From: Pseudomonas sp. H3(2019)
GTDB lineage: Bacteria; Pseudomonadota; Gammaproteobacteria; Pseudomonadales; Pseudomonadaceae
Assembly (NCBI RefSeq): GCF_007713465.1
Contig: NZ_VMSG01000008.1
Coordinates: 62,001 to 126,000, forward strand
DNA length: 64,000 nt
Reading direction: 5' to 3'
The first letter of the stretch is position 1. Each line of letters starts with the position of its first letter. Shown here one piece after another: positions 27,468 to 37,933 of this stretch. Under the pieces are notes generated by a model that did no database searches, had not been told where the DNA came from, and saw only the letters and a list, made by a program, of their open reading frames with translations. Position numbers and translations under genes: made by a program.

Positions 27468-27946
27468 GCCGTGATCAGCTTCAGGTCTTTTTGCACAGTG
27501 CTCAAGGACACGCGCTGTTGCTCGGCGATCTCCAGATAGCTGTGCCCGTGCAGGCGGCTGAGGATGAAGATCTGCTGTTGGCGCGCGGTGAGTTGGCTGA
27601 GGCTGATGTTCAAGCGTTCGAGCAACTGTTCGGCATGGGCGGCGTCCTCGGCACTGCTGAGCGGCGCCGCGATGCTTTGCACGACGTTCAGCGGAACGTC
27701 TTCGAGCATCGTTCGGGACTGAATGCGCCGTGCGCGCAGATGGTCCAGCGCCAGGTTGCGGGCGGTTTGAAACACGAAAGGTTCGAGGTGATCGATGGCC
27801 CGTTCACTCAACGCACGAGCCACTCGCAGGTAGGTTTCCTGCAAGAGGTCCTCGGCGGTGCTGTGGTTGTTGACCATCCGCTCCAGGGGTCGCAGCAGCG
27901 AGACCCGCTGAGCGAGGAAGACATGGTTGAAGCGCGATTGACTCAC
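27419..27946 (-). CDS. ECF sigma factor (FecI/PvdS type), 3' end altered
   Basis: The 175-aa protein has sigma region 2 (VNNHSTAEDLLQETYLRVARAL) and region 4 (LTARQQQIFILSRLHGHSYLEIAEQQRVSLSTVQKDLKLI), the usual iron-starvation ECF layout. The GTG at 27946 is used as start. After KLITAIC the protein ends in VSACNWTTAQESC, which is fecR sequence read out of frame, so the natural last residues are lost. Both DNA-binding regions look intact, so it may still work. A Fur box overlaps its promoter. Its normal partner, the anti-sigma factor, is destroyed, so control by receptor signalling is probably gone. Confidence 0.88.
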   Translation of the reverse strand: MSQSRFNHVFLAQRVSLLRPLERMVNNHSTAEDLLQETYLRVARALSERAIDHLEPFVFQTARNLALDHLRARRIQSRTMLEDVPLNVVQSIAAPLSSAEDAAHAEQLLERLNISLSQLTARQQQIFILSRLHGHSYLEIAEQQRVSLSTVQKDLKLITAICVSACNWTTAQESC

Positions 27947-27971
27947 AGTAGGACCTGATCCATTTCAAGCG

Positions 27972-27990
27972 AATGATAATGCTTATCATC
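27972..27990. promoter_or_regulatory. Fur box before the ECF sigma gene
   Basis: AATGATAATGCTTATCATC contains the symmetric TGATAA-TGC-TTATCA core, a good Fur operator, 26 bases before the sigma start codon. Iron should repress the sigma gene. Confidence 0.75.
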
Positions 27991-28021
27991 TGCGCGAAAG
28001 GTCAAGCGCTACCGGTGAGAA

Positions 28022-28486
28022 TTATTGGCGGCCTTGCAGGTACGCCGGGTAATCGGGGATCCGGTACGCGTGCGGCTGATTCATCAACGGGCTGCTGAGC
28101 AGGTAATCGGCGCTGCATTCATTGCAGGCCACTGGAATGTTCCAGACCGCCGCGACCCGCAGCAACGCCTTGATGTCCGGATCGTGAGGTTGCGGTTCGA
28201 ACGGGTCCCAGAAGAACACCAGCATATCCACCCGCTGCTCGGCGATTCGCGCGCCGAGCTGCTGATCACCGCCCAACGGGCCGCTGATCATGCTTTCAAC
28301 GGGCAGGTCCAGGCGCTTGCTCAGCAGCATCCCGGTGGTGCCGGTGGCCACAAGCTCGTGTTGGGCGAGCTTGTCCTTCTGCCGCTCGGCCCAATCCAGC
28401 AAGAACACTTTGCAATGGTCATGGGCAACCAGGGCGATGCGTTTGCGCGCCGCCATGGTTTTTTGGGTAAAGCTGATACCGATCAT
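28022..28486 (-). CDS. mgsA: Methylglyoxal synthase
   Basis: MgsA turns dihydroxyacetone phosphate into methylglyoxal, a bypass of lower glycolysis when phosphate is short. The 154-aa protein contains the phosphate site ATGTTGMLL, the catalytic Asp in GPLGGDQQLG, and VFFWDP with the second Asp. The start at 28486 (MIGISFTQKT) follows GGAG and gives family length. It lies 38 bases downstream of gapA in the same direction, so the two genes around triose phosphates may be co-transcribed. Confidence 0.94.
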   Translation of the reverse strand: MIGISFTQKTMAARKRIALVAHDHCKVFLLDWAERQKDKLAQHELVATGTTGMLLSKRLDLPVESMISGPLGGDQQLGARIAEQRVDMLVFFWDPFEPQPHDPDIKALLRVAAVWNIPVACNECSADYLLSSPLMNQPHAYRIPDYPAYLQGRQ

Positions 28487-28524
28487 CGACGACTGCTCCG
28501 ACGTTAATGTAGGGGCAATCGGCT

Positions 28525-29526
28525 TTATTCGGCGTTGCACAGGGCGAGGCAGTTATCGAGCATGCGGTTGGAGAAGCCCCATTCGTTGTCGTACCAGGCC
28601 AGCACCTTGAGCAGCTTGCCGCTGGACTTGGTGTGGTTGGCATCGAAAATCGACGACAGCGGGTTGTGGTTGAAGTCACTGGAAACCAGCGGCAGGGTGT
28701 TGTAACCGAGAATCTTCGAGTGCTGGCTGGCTTCTTTGAGCAATGCGTTGACTTCGTCAGCGCTGGCTTCGCGCTTGAGCTGCACGGTCAGGTCCACCAG
28801 CGACACGTTGATCACCGGCACGCGCACCGACATGCCGGTCAGTTTGCCGGCCAGTTCCGGCAGCACCAGGCCCACCGCTTCGGCAGCGCCGGTCTTGCTC
28901 GGGATCATGTTCTGGGTGGCCGAACGGGCACGGTACGGGTCGACGTGGTAGACATCGGTCAGGTGCTGGTCGTTGGTGTAGGCGTGGATGGTGGTCATCA
29001 GCCCGCTCTCGATGCCCAGCTCGCGGTGCAACACCTGAGCCACCGGGGCCAGGCAGTTAGTGGTGCACGACGCGTTGGAAATGATCTGGTGCGATTGGCG
29101 CAGGATGTCGTGGTTGACCCCGTACACCACGGTGGCGTCGGCGCCTTTGGCCGGGGCCGAGATAATCACTTTGCGTGCGCCGGCGCTAATATGGGCGGCG
29201 GCTTTGGCACGGTCGGTGAACAGGCCGGTGCATTCGAACACGACGTCGACTTTCTCGGCAGCCCACGGCAATTCGGCCGGGTTGCGAATGGCGCTGACCG
29301 AAATCCGGTCGCCGTTGACGGTCAGGCTTTCCCGATCGTGCTGCACATCGGCATCGAAGGTGCCGTGCACGGTGTCGTATTTGAGCAGGTGAGCGTTCAT
29401 CGAGCTATCGCCCAAATCGTTGATGGCGACGATCTGCAAATCCTGACGGTAGCCTTGGGTATACAGTGCGCGAAGGACATTACGGCCAATGCGGCCAAAA
29501 CCATTGATTGCAATTCGTAGAGTCAT
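28525..29526 (-). CDS. gapA: Glyceraldehyde-3-phosphate dehydrogenase (catabolic, NAD type)
   Basis: The 333-aa protein has the Rossmann start [18 protein letters not shown], the NAD-favouring VAINDLGD, the catalytic cysteine in [12 protein letters not shown] and the HAYTNDQ segment. It oxidises the glyceraldehyde-3-phosphate released by the Entner-Doudoroff aldolase Eda. It diverges from edd, with two HexR operators in the 224-base gap, so it should be induced together with edd and glk when KDPG builds up. Known in P. putida as gap-1. Confidence 0.96.
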   Translation of the reverse strand: MTLRIAINGFGRIGRNVLRALYTQGYRQDLQIVAINDLGDSSMNAHLLKYDTVHGTFDADVQHDRESLTVNGDRISVSAIRNPAELPWAAEKVDVVFECTGLFTDRAKAAAHISAGARKVIISAPAKGADATVVYGVNHDILRQSHQIISNASCTTNCLAPVAQVLHRELGIESGLMTTIHAYTNDQHLTDVYHVDPYRARSATQNMIPSKTGAAEAVGLVLPELAGKLTGMSVRVPVINVSLVDLTVQLKREASADEVNALLKEASQHSKILGYNTLPLVSSDFNHNPLSSIFDANHTKSSGKLLKVLAWYDNEWGFSNRMLDNCLALCNAE

Positions 29527-29551
29527 ATGAAAAGCGCCTTCGTCATATTTG

Positions 29552-29566
29552 TTGTTGGAATTACAA
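29552..29566. promoter_or_regulatory. HexR operator on the gapA side
   Basis: TTGTTGGAATTACAA fits TTGT-N7-ACAA, the HexR site, 26 bases upstream of the gapA start. Confidence 0.82.
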
Positions 29567-29613
29567 GATTATTCGCAAAAAAATAGAAAACAAGCCTTTT
29601 TAGTGGCAATATT

Positions 29614-29628
29614 TTGTTTTATCTACAA
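29614..29628. promoter_or_regulatory. HexR operator on the edd side
   Basis: TTGTTTTATCTACAA fits TTGT-N7-ACAA, 123 bases upstream of edd. Two operators between divergent gapA and edd allow control of both by one repressor. Confidence 0.82.
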
Positions 29629-29750
29629 CTAGTGACCTGAATCAACTGGTCCGAGTGGTCAAGAAAACCGTCAGCGTGTCACGCGTAGATGCCTTTTGAT
29701 CAGCATAGACTCGAACAGGTCGCCACATCCGTTAGCCTGGAGTTCTACAC

Positions 29751-31573
<1,823 letters not shown>

Positions 31574-31577
<4 letters not shown>

Positions 31578-32527
31578 AACTAGCGCTGGTCGGTGACATT
31601 GGTGGAACCAATGCGCGTTTTGCGTTGTGGAAAGACCAGCAACTGGAGTCGATCCAGGTGCTGGCGACGGCCGACTATGCCTGCCCGGAAGACGCCATCG
31701 GCGTCTACCTGAGCGGCCTCGGCCTGGCGCCCGGTTCGATAGGCGCGGTGTGCCTGTCGGTGGCGGGCCCGGTCAGCGGTGATGAGTTTCGCTTCACCAA
31801 CAACCACTGGCGGCTGAGCCGCAAGGCCTTTTGTCAGACCTTGCAGGTCGACCGGCTGTTGCTGGTCAACGATTTTTCGGCCATGGCGCTGGGCATGACG
31901 CGCCTGCAACCGGGCGAGTTTCGGGTGGTCTGCGAAGGCACGCCGGAGCCGTTGCGCCCGGCCGTGGTGATCGGTCCCGGCACTGGCCTTGGGGTCGGCA
32001 CCTTGCTGGATCTTGGCGAAGGCCGTTGGGCCGCATTGCCGGGGGAGGGCGGGCATGTCGACCTGCCACTGAGCAGTCCGCGAGAAACCCAACTCTGGCA
32101 GCACATCTACAACGAGATCGGTCACGTCAGTGCCGAAACAGCGCTGAGCGGCAGCGGTTTACCACGCGTCTATCGGGCGATCTGTGCTGTCGACGGGCAT
32201 GAACCCGTGCTCGATACCCCGGAAGCCATCACCGCCGCCGGCCTGGCTGGCGACCCGATTGCCCTGGAAGTGCTCGAGCAATTCTGCTGCTGGCTCGGTC
32301 GGGTGGCGGGCAACAACGTGCTGACCACCGGTGGACGCGGCGGTGTCTACATCGTCGGCGGTGTGATTCCACGGTTTGCCGATTTCTTTCTCAAGAGCGG
32401 TTTTGCCCGTTGCTTCGCTGACAAGGGCTGCATGAGCGAGTACTTCAACGGCATTCCGGTCTGGCTGGTGACCGCACCGTATTCCGGTTTGACCGGCGCG
32501 GGTGTGGCACTCGAGCAGGCACAGTAA
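31574..32527 (+). CDS. glk: Glucokinase
   Basis: Glk phosphorylates glucose brought in by GtsABCD. The 317-aa protein starts with the phosphate loop [14 protein letters not shown], and has [19 protein letters not shown] and the zinc-free GEGGHVD segment of bacterial glucokinases. The start is a GTG that overlaps the edd stop (GTGA), so translation is coupled. A branched palindromic element follows directly and may separate this unit from gltR. Confidence 0.96.
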
Positions 32528-32528
32528 T

Positions 32529-32630
32529 GATCGTTCCCACGGTCCCCGTGGGAATGCAGCCCGTGACGCTCTGCGTCACTGGACGCGGAGCGTCCCCGGA
32601 GGCATTCCCACGCAGAGCGTGGGAACGATC
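32529..32630. repeat. 102-bp branched palindromic element, second copy
   Basis: Nearly identical to 22338-22441, with the same outer 12-bp stem, inner 10-bp stem and two small hairpins. It fills most of the glk-gltR gap. Confidence 0.9.
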
Positions 32631-32670
32631 ATAGATCCATGAACGATCAGGCATAATCCGCCCCAACACT

Positions 32671-32678
32671 AACAACAA
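32671..32678 (+). promoter_or_regulatory. CA-rich (Hfq/Crc-type) motif before gltR
   Basis: AACAACAA (fits AAYAAYAA) directly before the AAGGATG ribosome site region of gltR. Such motifs are bound by Hfq with Crc in Pseudomonas during catabolite repression. Confidence 0.5.
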
Positions 32679-32690
32679 GGATGCCGCCCC

Positions 32691-33422
32691 GTGAGCTCAG
32701 TCAACAAGTCGATTTTGTTGGTCGATGACGATCAAGAGATACGCGAGTTGCTGGACACCTACCTCAGCCGCGCAGGGTTTCAGGTGCGGACCACGCCCGA
32801 CGGTGCCGGTTTTCGCCAGGCGCTGAACGAGGCACCGAGTGATCTGGTGATCCTTGATGTGATGTTGCCGGATGAAGACGGCTTCAGCCTGTGCCGCTGG
32901 ATTCGCCAGCACCCGCGTCAGGCCCAGGTGCCGATCATCATGCTCACGGCCAGTTCCGACGAGGCCGACCGGGTCATTGGCCTGGAGCTTGGCGCCGACG
33001 ATTACCTTGGCAAACCCTTCAGCCCCCGTGAATTGCAGGCACGAATCAAAGCCTTGCTGCGGCGTGCCCAGTTCGGTCAGGAGCGCTCTGGCGGCGAGGT
33101 GTTGGCCTTCGATGAATGGCGGCTGGACATGGTCAGCCACCGACTGTTTCACACCGACGGTGAAGAAGTGATTCTCTCCGGTGCCGATTTCGCCCTGCTG
33201 AAACTCTTCCTCGATCATCCGCAGGAAATCCTCGACCGCGACACCATCGGCAATGCCACCCGTGGCCGCGACCTGATGCCGCTCGATCGCATCGTCGACA
33301 TGGCTGTCAGCCGTTTGCGCCAGCGTTTGCGCGATACCGAAAAACCTCCGCGCCTGATCCGCACCGTGCGCGGCAGTGGTTATCAACTGGCCGCCAATGT
33401 AGTCGCCAGCAATGGCCACTGA
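32691..33422 (+). CDS. gltR: Response regulator GltR (OmpR family)
   Basis: The 243-aa protein has a receiver domain (ILLVDDDQEIREL; phospho-acceptor Asp in LVILDVMLP; Lys in LGKPFSP) and an OmpR/PhoB winged-helix domain (ILSGADFALLKLFLDHPQEILDRD ... RLIRTVRGSGYQL). GltR controls the gts glucose importer and oprB in pseudomonads. The start is GTG at 32691. It overlaps gtrS by 11 bases and stands beside its likely targets. Confidence 0.93.
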   Translation: MSSVNKSILLVDDDQEIRELLDTYLSRAGFQVRTTPDGAGFRQALNEAPSDLVILDVMLPDEDGFSLCRWIRQHPRQAQVPIIMLTASSDEADRVIGLELGADDYLGKPFSPRELQARIKALLRRAQFGQERSGGEVLAFDEWRLDMVSHRLFHTDGEEVILSGADFALLKLFLDHPQEILDRDTIGNATRGRDLMPLDRIVDMAVSRLRQRLRDTEKPPRLIRTVRGSGYQLAANVVASNGH

Positions 33423-34881
33423 GTTCTTCGCGCGCCTGATACGGCGGGTGCCGGTGCCGCGTTCGCTGCTTGGGCGGATGTTGCTGCTGACTCTGCTCGC
33501 GGTGTTGTTCGCGCAGGCGCTGTCGAGCGTGATCTGGGTCTCGCAATTGCGTGCCACTCAGCTGGAAGGGCTGGTCACCGCAGCTCGCAGCCTGGCGCAT
33601 TCGATGACTGCCAGCGTCAGTTACTTTCGCTCCTTGCCGGTGGCGTACCGGCCGCTGGTTCTCGACCAGTTGCGCAGCATGGGCGGCACCCGTTTTGTGG
33701 TGACGCTCAACGACAAACCGCTGGAAATGCAGCTGTTGCCGCCGACCCCGCGCAAAGAAGCAGTGTTGGCAGCAGTGGATGAAGTGCTGCGGCAATCGCT
33801 GGGCGCGGACACCGATATCTCGGTGCAATTCGTCAGCCCGGACGATCTGCGGATCTTCAATGGCGGTTTGAAACTTGATGAATTGCCGCGTTCCTGGGCG
33901 CACTACGCGTTGACCCTGGAGCCGGTCAATCCGCCAGTGCTGGTCACCCAGATCAAACTGGCCCAGGGTGAATGGCTGTACATCGCCTCGCTGTTGCCCG
34001 AGCCCTATACCAGTCTGGAAGAGCAGGGCCTGCCGTCGCAGCAGGTCTGGTTTATCGTGCTCACCAGCGGTTTTCTGTTGTTGTTCATCGGTCTGTTGGT
34101 GCACTGGCAGAGCCGGCCGCTCAAGCGTCTGGCGCGGGCGGCGCGAGACATGTCGCTGGGCGCTGAAGTGGAGCCGGTGGCCGAGGGCGGTGGCAGTGAA
34201 GTGGTCGAAGTCGGCCGCGCCTTCAACGCCATGCGCGAGCGTATCAGCCGCTACCTGACGGAGCGTAGCCAGTTGTTCAGTGCGATTTCCCATGACTTGC
34301 GCACCCCCATCACGCGTCTGCGCCTGCGGGTCGAGTTGCTGGAAGACGAGCGGCTGCAAGCCAAGTTCGGGCGTGATCTGGATGAGCTGGAGCTGCTGGT
34401 CAAAGGCGCGCTGCAATGCGTCAAGGACACCGACATTCACGAAAACATCGAGCCGGTGGACCTCAATCATGTACTCGATTGCCTGGTCGAGCCTTACCTG
34501 GCGCCCAACGGCAATGGTCGCGTAACCCAGCAAGGCCGGGCGCTGGCGCCGTATCCCGGCAAGCCGCTGGCGCTCAAGCGCTGCATCGGCAACCTGATCG
34601 ATAACGCCCTCAAGTACGGGCAGAACGCCCATCTGCACATCGATGACGACGACGCAGCGTTCATCCTGCACGTCGACGACGAAGGCCCGGGCGTGCCTGA
34701 GCAGCGACTGGAGCAAGTGTTCGAGCCGCACTTTCGCTTGGCCGGCCAGCAGCAAGGTTATGGGTTGGGGCTAGGCATTGCGCGCAATATCGCCCATAGC
34801 CATGGTGGGGAAGTCAGCCTGCAGAATTTGCGCGAGGGCGGGTTGCGGGTGACGTTGCAGTTGCCCCGAAGTATCGATTAG
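33412..34881 (+). CDS. gtrS: Sensor histidine kinase GtrS
   Basis: The 489-aa inner-membrane kinase has two membrane spans (about residues 22-42 and 213-233) enclosing a periplasmic domain of about 170 residues, then HAMP, the phospho-acceptor block FSAISHDLRTPITRLRLRVE, and an ATPase domain (NLIDNALKYG, DDEGPGVP, GYGLGLGIARNIAHSHGG). In P. aeruginosa GtrS senses 2-ketogluconate and 6-phosphogluconate and signals to GltR. It overlaps gltR and so forms a coupled pair with it. Confidence 0.92.
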   Translation: MATEFFARLIRRVPVPRSLLGRMLLLTLLAVLFAQALSSVIWVSQLRATQLEGLVTAARSLAHSMTASVSYFRSLPVAYRPLVLDQLRSMGGTRFVVTLNDKPLEMQLLPPTPRKEAVLAAVDEVLRQSLGADTDISVQFVSPDDLRIFNGGLKLDELPRSWAHYALTLEPVNPPVLVTQIKLAQGEWLYIASLLPEPYTSLEEQGLPSQQVWFIVLTSGFLLLFIGLLVHWQSRPLKRLARAARDMSLGAEVEPVAEGGGSEVVEVGRAFNAMRERISRYLTERSQLFSAISHDLRTPITRLRLRVELLEDERLQAKFGRDLDELELLVKGALQCVKDTDIHENIEPVDLNHVLDCLVEPYLAPNGNGRVTQQGRALAPYPGKPLALKRCIGNLIDNALKYGQNAHLHIDDDDAAFILHVDDEGPGVPEQRLEQVFEPHFRLAGQQQGYGLGLGIARNIAHSHGGEVSLQNLREGGLRVTLQLPRSID

Positions 34882-34899
34882 AGAGACCGTGTCGACTTC

Positions 34900-34993
34900 A
34901 TCGCGAGCAAGCTCGCTCCCACATTTAATCTGCGGTAAACACATAGTTTGCGAACACTGGAGATCCAGTGTGGGAGCGAGCTTGCTCGCGATG
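34900..34993. repeat. REPIN between gtrS and the AGE isomerase gene
   Basis: ATCGCGAGCAAGCTCGCTCC and its inverse TGTGGGAGCGAGCTTGCTCG frame a spacer of about 45 bases; the two units are a G/C variant of the CCTGCTCGCG type. Confidence 0.9.
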
Positions 34994-35039
34994 GCGTCAG
35001 CTCCATCAACACATACCTAAAGGGTAATGTCACAGGTCC

Positions 35040-35095
35040 GTGACATATATCGCCCCCTTCGTTACCTGCCCAGCGCTGCCCGTTGTTTAGACTCC
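35040..35095 (+). promoter_or_regulatory. Glucose-locus promoter, copy 1 (before the AGE isomerase gene)
   Basis: GTGACAT, then CTTCGTTACCTGCC, then TGTTTAGACTC occur at the same spacing (17 and 27 bases) as before gtsA. TAGACT is a likely -10; no good -35 is present, as expected for an activator-dependent promoter. GltR is the obvious candidate activator. Confidence 0.6.
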
Positions 35096-35105
35096 TTGCA
35101 GTCAT

Positions 35106-35113
35106 AACAACAA
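35106..35113 (+). promoter_or_regulatory. CA-rich (Hfq/Crc-type) motif before the AGE isomerase gene
   Basis: AACAACAA leads into the A-rich AAAAAAGG ribosome site, 14 bases before the ATG, so binding there would block initiation. Confidence 0.55.
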
Positions 35114-35126
35114 AAAAAGGCACCCC

Positions 35127-36386
35127 ATGAACACCTTCCAACCTGCCTTCAGCAGTTGGCTGAACGCGCCTGCCCACCTGCAATGGCTCGCCGATGAAGG
35201 CCTGCGCCTGTTGGCTTTCGCCAAGGCATCGAAGCTGCCCGAAGGCTTCGGCAATCTGGATGAATATGGTCGCCTGCCGGCCGATGCCCAGGCCCACACC
35301 ATGAACACCGCCCGCATGACCCACAGCTTTGCCCTGGCGCACATTCAGGGCTTGTCGGGGTTTTCCGAGCTGGTGGATCACGGCATCAACGCCCTCAATG
35401 GCTCGCTACGTGACGCCGAATTCGGCGGCTGGTTTGCCGCACCTGATCACCGTGATGGCGACACCGGCAAGGCCGCTTATCTGCATGCTTTCGTGGCACT
35501 CGCGGCGAGTTCTGCGGTGGTTGCCCAAAGGCCTGGAGCAGAGGCCTTGCTCAGCGATGCCATCGCGATTATCGAGCGGCATTTCTGGAGCGAAGAGGAG
35601 GGCGCGCTGCGCGAATCCTTCAATCGCGACTGGAGCGAAGAGGAACCCTATCGCGGTGCCAACAGCAACATGCACGCCACCGAAGCCTTTCTCGCGCTGG
35701 CTGATGTCACGCAGGATAGCCGTTGGATGAATCGCGCCCTGAGAATTGTCGAGCGGGTGATTCACGGACATGCGGCGGCGAACCAGTATCTGGTCGTCGA
35801 GCATTTCGATCGAGACTGGCAGCCACTGCGTGAGTACAACCACGACAACCCCGCCGATGGCTTTCGTCCTTATGGCACCACGCCGGGCCATGGTTTCGAA
35901 TGGTCACGGCTGCTGCTGCACCTCGAGGCCGCGCGCGTGCAGGCCGGCATGTTGACCCCCGGTTGGCTGGTGACCGACGCGCAACAACTCTTCGCCAACA
36001 ACTGCCTTCACGGATGGGACGTCGATGGCGCGCCGGGCATTGTCTACACCCTCGACTGGGACAATCGACCGGTCGTGCGCCAGCGTTTGCACTGGGTTCA
36101 CTGCGAAGCCAGTGCCGCCGCCAGTGCCTTGCTCAAACGCACCGGTGAGGCGCAATACGAAACCTGGTATCGGCGTTTCTGGGAGTTCAGCGACCGCTGT
36201 CTGATCGACCGAATCCACGGCAGTTGGCACCACGAACTCGACCCGCAAAATCGCCCAAGCGCGCAGATATGGGGTGGTAAGCCGGACCTGTATCACGCCT
36301 GGCAAGCGGTGTTGATTCCACGCTTACCGCTGGCACCGAGCATGGCCAGCGCATTGGCTCAAGGCTCTACTTCGATACTTATGTAA
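35127..36386 (+). CDS. AGE-family sugar epimerase/isomerase (D-mannose isomerase-like)
   Basis: The 419-aa protein has the alpha/alpha barrel pattern of the N-acylglucosamine 2-epimerase/YihS family, with active-site blocks NTARMTHSFALAH, GANSNMHATEAFLAL, GTTPGHGFEWSRLLLHLE, WVHCEASAAASAL and GSWHHELDPQNRPS, which bring in the catalytic histidines. Relatives convert aldoses to ketoses (mannose or glucose-type sugars to fructose). It has its own copy of the gtsA-type promoter and a CA motif, so it belongs to the glucose regulon. Its exact substrate is not shown by sequence; mannose to fructose is the best guess. Confidence 0.82.
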   Translation: MNTFQPAFSSWLNAPAHLQWLADEGLRLLAFAKASKLPEGFGNLDEYGRLPADAQAHTMNTARMTHSFALAHIQGLSGFSELVDHGINALNGSLRDAEFGGWFAAPDHRDGDTGKAAYLHAFVALAASSAVVAQRPGAEALLSDAIAIIERHFWSEEEGALRESFNRDWSEEEPYRGANSNMHATEAFLALADVTQDSRWMNRALRIVERVIHGHAAANQYLVVEHFDRDWQPLREYNHDNPADGFRPYGTTPGHGFEWSRLLLHLEAARVQAGMLTPGWLVTDAQQLFANNCLHGWDVDGAPGIVYTLDWDNRPVVRQRLHWVHCEASAAASALLKRTGEAQYETWYRRFWEFSDRCLIDRIHGSWHHELDPQNRPSAQIWGGKPDLYHAWQAVLIPRLPLAPSMASALAQGSTSILM

Positions 36387-36393
36387 CCATGCG

Positions 36394-36449
36394 GTGACAT
36401 TTTGCCGTCGCTTCGTTACCTGCCAAGCGATCTACGCTGTTTAAACTCG
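36394..36449 (+). promoter_or_regulatory. Glucose-locus promoter, copy 2 (before gtsA)
   Basis: Same arrangement as 35040-35095: GTGACAT, CTTCGTTACCTGCC and TGTTTAAACTC at identical spacings, 55-110 bases before the gtsA ATG. TAAACT is the likely -10. Confidence 0.6.
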
Positions 36450-36480
36450 TTTGCAGCGCAAGCACCAGACTTGCATGCAT

Positions 36481-36488
36481 AACAACAA
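36481..36488 (+). promoter_or_regulatory. CA-rich (Hfq/Crc-type) motif before gtsA
   Basis: AACAACAA directly precedes the GAAAGG ribosome site of gtsA, as in the AGE isomerase leader. Confidence 0.55.
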
Positions 36489-36503
36489 GAAAGGTACTGC
36501 TAG

Positions 36504-37811
36504 ATGAATGCGATTTCTCGCCTCGCCACTGTCGTTTCTCTTGCCACGCTGTTTCCCCTGACTGCATTTCCTCTCAGCACTTTTGCCGCCGATTCCAAAG
36601 GTTCCGTGGAAGTCGTGCACTGGTGGACTTCGGGTGGTGAAAAAGCAGCGGTCGATGTCCTCAAGGCTCAAGTCGAAAAAGACGGCTTCACCTGGAAGGA
36701 CGGTGCGGTCGCCGGCGGTGGTGGTGCTACGGCCATGACCGTACTCAAAAGTCGCGCCGTCGCGGGTAACCCGCCGGGTGTCGCGCAAATCAAAGGTCCG
36801 GATATCCAGGAGTGGGGCAGCACTGGCCTGCTCAGCACCGATGCGCTGAAAGGCGTTTCCAAAGCTGAAAACTGGGATGGCCTGCTCTCGAAGAAAGTCT
36901 CCGACACCGTCAAATACGAAGGCGATTACGTCGCCGTGCCGGTGAATATTCACCGCGTCAACTGGCTGTGGATCAACCCGGCGGTCTTCAAGAAAGCCGG
37001 TATCGAAAAAGCCCCGACCACCCTCGAAGAGTTCTATGCCGCTGGCGACAAACTGAAAGCTGCCGGCTTCATCGCCCTGGCCCACGGTGGTCAGCCTTGG
37101 CAGGACAGCACCGTGTTTGAAGACGTGGTGCTCTCGGTCATGGGCCCTGAGGGCTACAAGAAAGCCCTGGTCGATCTGGACCAGAAAACCCTGTCCGGCC
37201 CGGAAATGGTCAAGTCCTTCACCGAGCTGAAAAAACTCACCGGCTACATGGACCCCAACCGCGCGGGCCGTGACTGGAACATCGCTGCCGCCGACGTGAT
37301 CAACGGCAAGGCCGGCATGCAGATGATGGGTGACTGGGCCAAGAGCGAATGGACCGCCGCCCACAAGGTAGCCGGCAAGGACTATCAGTGCGTGCCGTTC
37401 CCTGGCACTGAAAAAGCCTTCACCTACAACATCGACTCCCTGGCGGTGTTCAAGCTCAAGGCTGATCGCACCGGCGATATCGCCGCTCAACAGGACCTGG
37501 CCAAGGTCGCGCTGGGTAAAGACTTCCAGAAGGTCTTCAGCATCAACAAAGGTTCGATCCCGGTGCGCACCGATATGCTCAATGACATGAGCGCGTCGGG
37601 CTTCGACTCCTGCGCCCAGGCGTCGGCCAAGGACTTCCTGGCAGACGAGAAGACCGGCGGTCTGCAACCGAGCATGGCGCACAACATGGCCACTTCCCTG
37701 GCTGTGCAAGGCGCGATCTTCGATGTGGTGACCAACTTCATGAACGACAAGAGCGCTGACCCGGTCAAGGCCAGCGCCCAACTGGCATCGGCCATCAAAG
37801 CCGCCCAGTAA
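36504..37811 (+). CDS. gtsA: Glucose ABC transporter, periplasmic binding protein
   Basis: The 435-aa protein has a signal peptide of about 28 residues ending before [19 protein letters not shown], the typical first strand of family 1 sugar-binding proteins. [13 protein letters not shown] near residue 270 is the conserved hinge-side motif. It captures glucose in the periplasm and delivers it to GtsBC. It is the first gene of gtsABCD-oprB, behind its own promoter. Confidence 0.96.
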   Translation: MNAISRLATVVSLATLFPLTAFPLSTFAADSKGSVEVVHWWTSGGEKAAVDVLKAQVEKDGFTWKDGAVAGGGGATAMTVLKSRAVAGNPPGVAQIKGPDIQEWGSTGLLSTDALKGVSKAENWDGLLSKKVSDTVKYEGDYVAVPVNIHRVNWLWINPAVFKKAGIEKAPTTLEEFYAAGDKLKAAGFIALAHGGQPWQDSTVFEDVVLSVMGPEGYKKALVDLDQKTLSGPEMVKSFTELKKLTGYMDPNRAGRDWNIAAADVINGKAGMQMMGDWAKSEWTAAHKVAGKDYQCVPFPGTEKAFTYNIDSLAVFKLKADRTGDIAAQQDLAKVALGKDFQKVFSINKGSIPVRTDMLNDMSASGFDSCAQASAKDFLADEKTGGLQPSMAHNMATSLAVQGAIFDVVTNFMNDKSADPVKASAQLASAIKAAQ

Positions 37812-37933
37812 CACCAGGACCGCCGCGGGCCTGACCTGCGGCCAACCCCAGATCTTCGTCTCCCTGCATGGGCCATGGCTCGTGTAGTGGGGGCGCTCGG
37901 TCCGGATTTCACTACTTCACCTGGATAATCCCG

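Noticed and set aside
33307..34755. 482-codon minus-strand ORF opposite gtrS
   Set aside because: Shadow of gtrS; Gln/His/Arg-rich translation.
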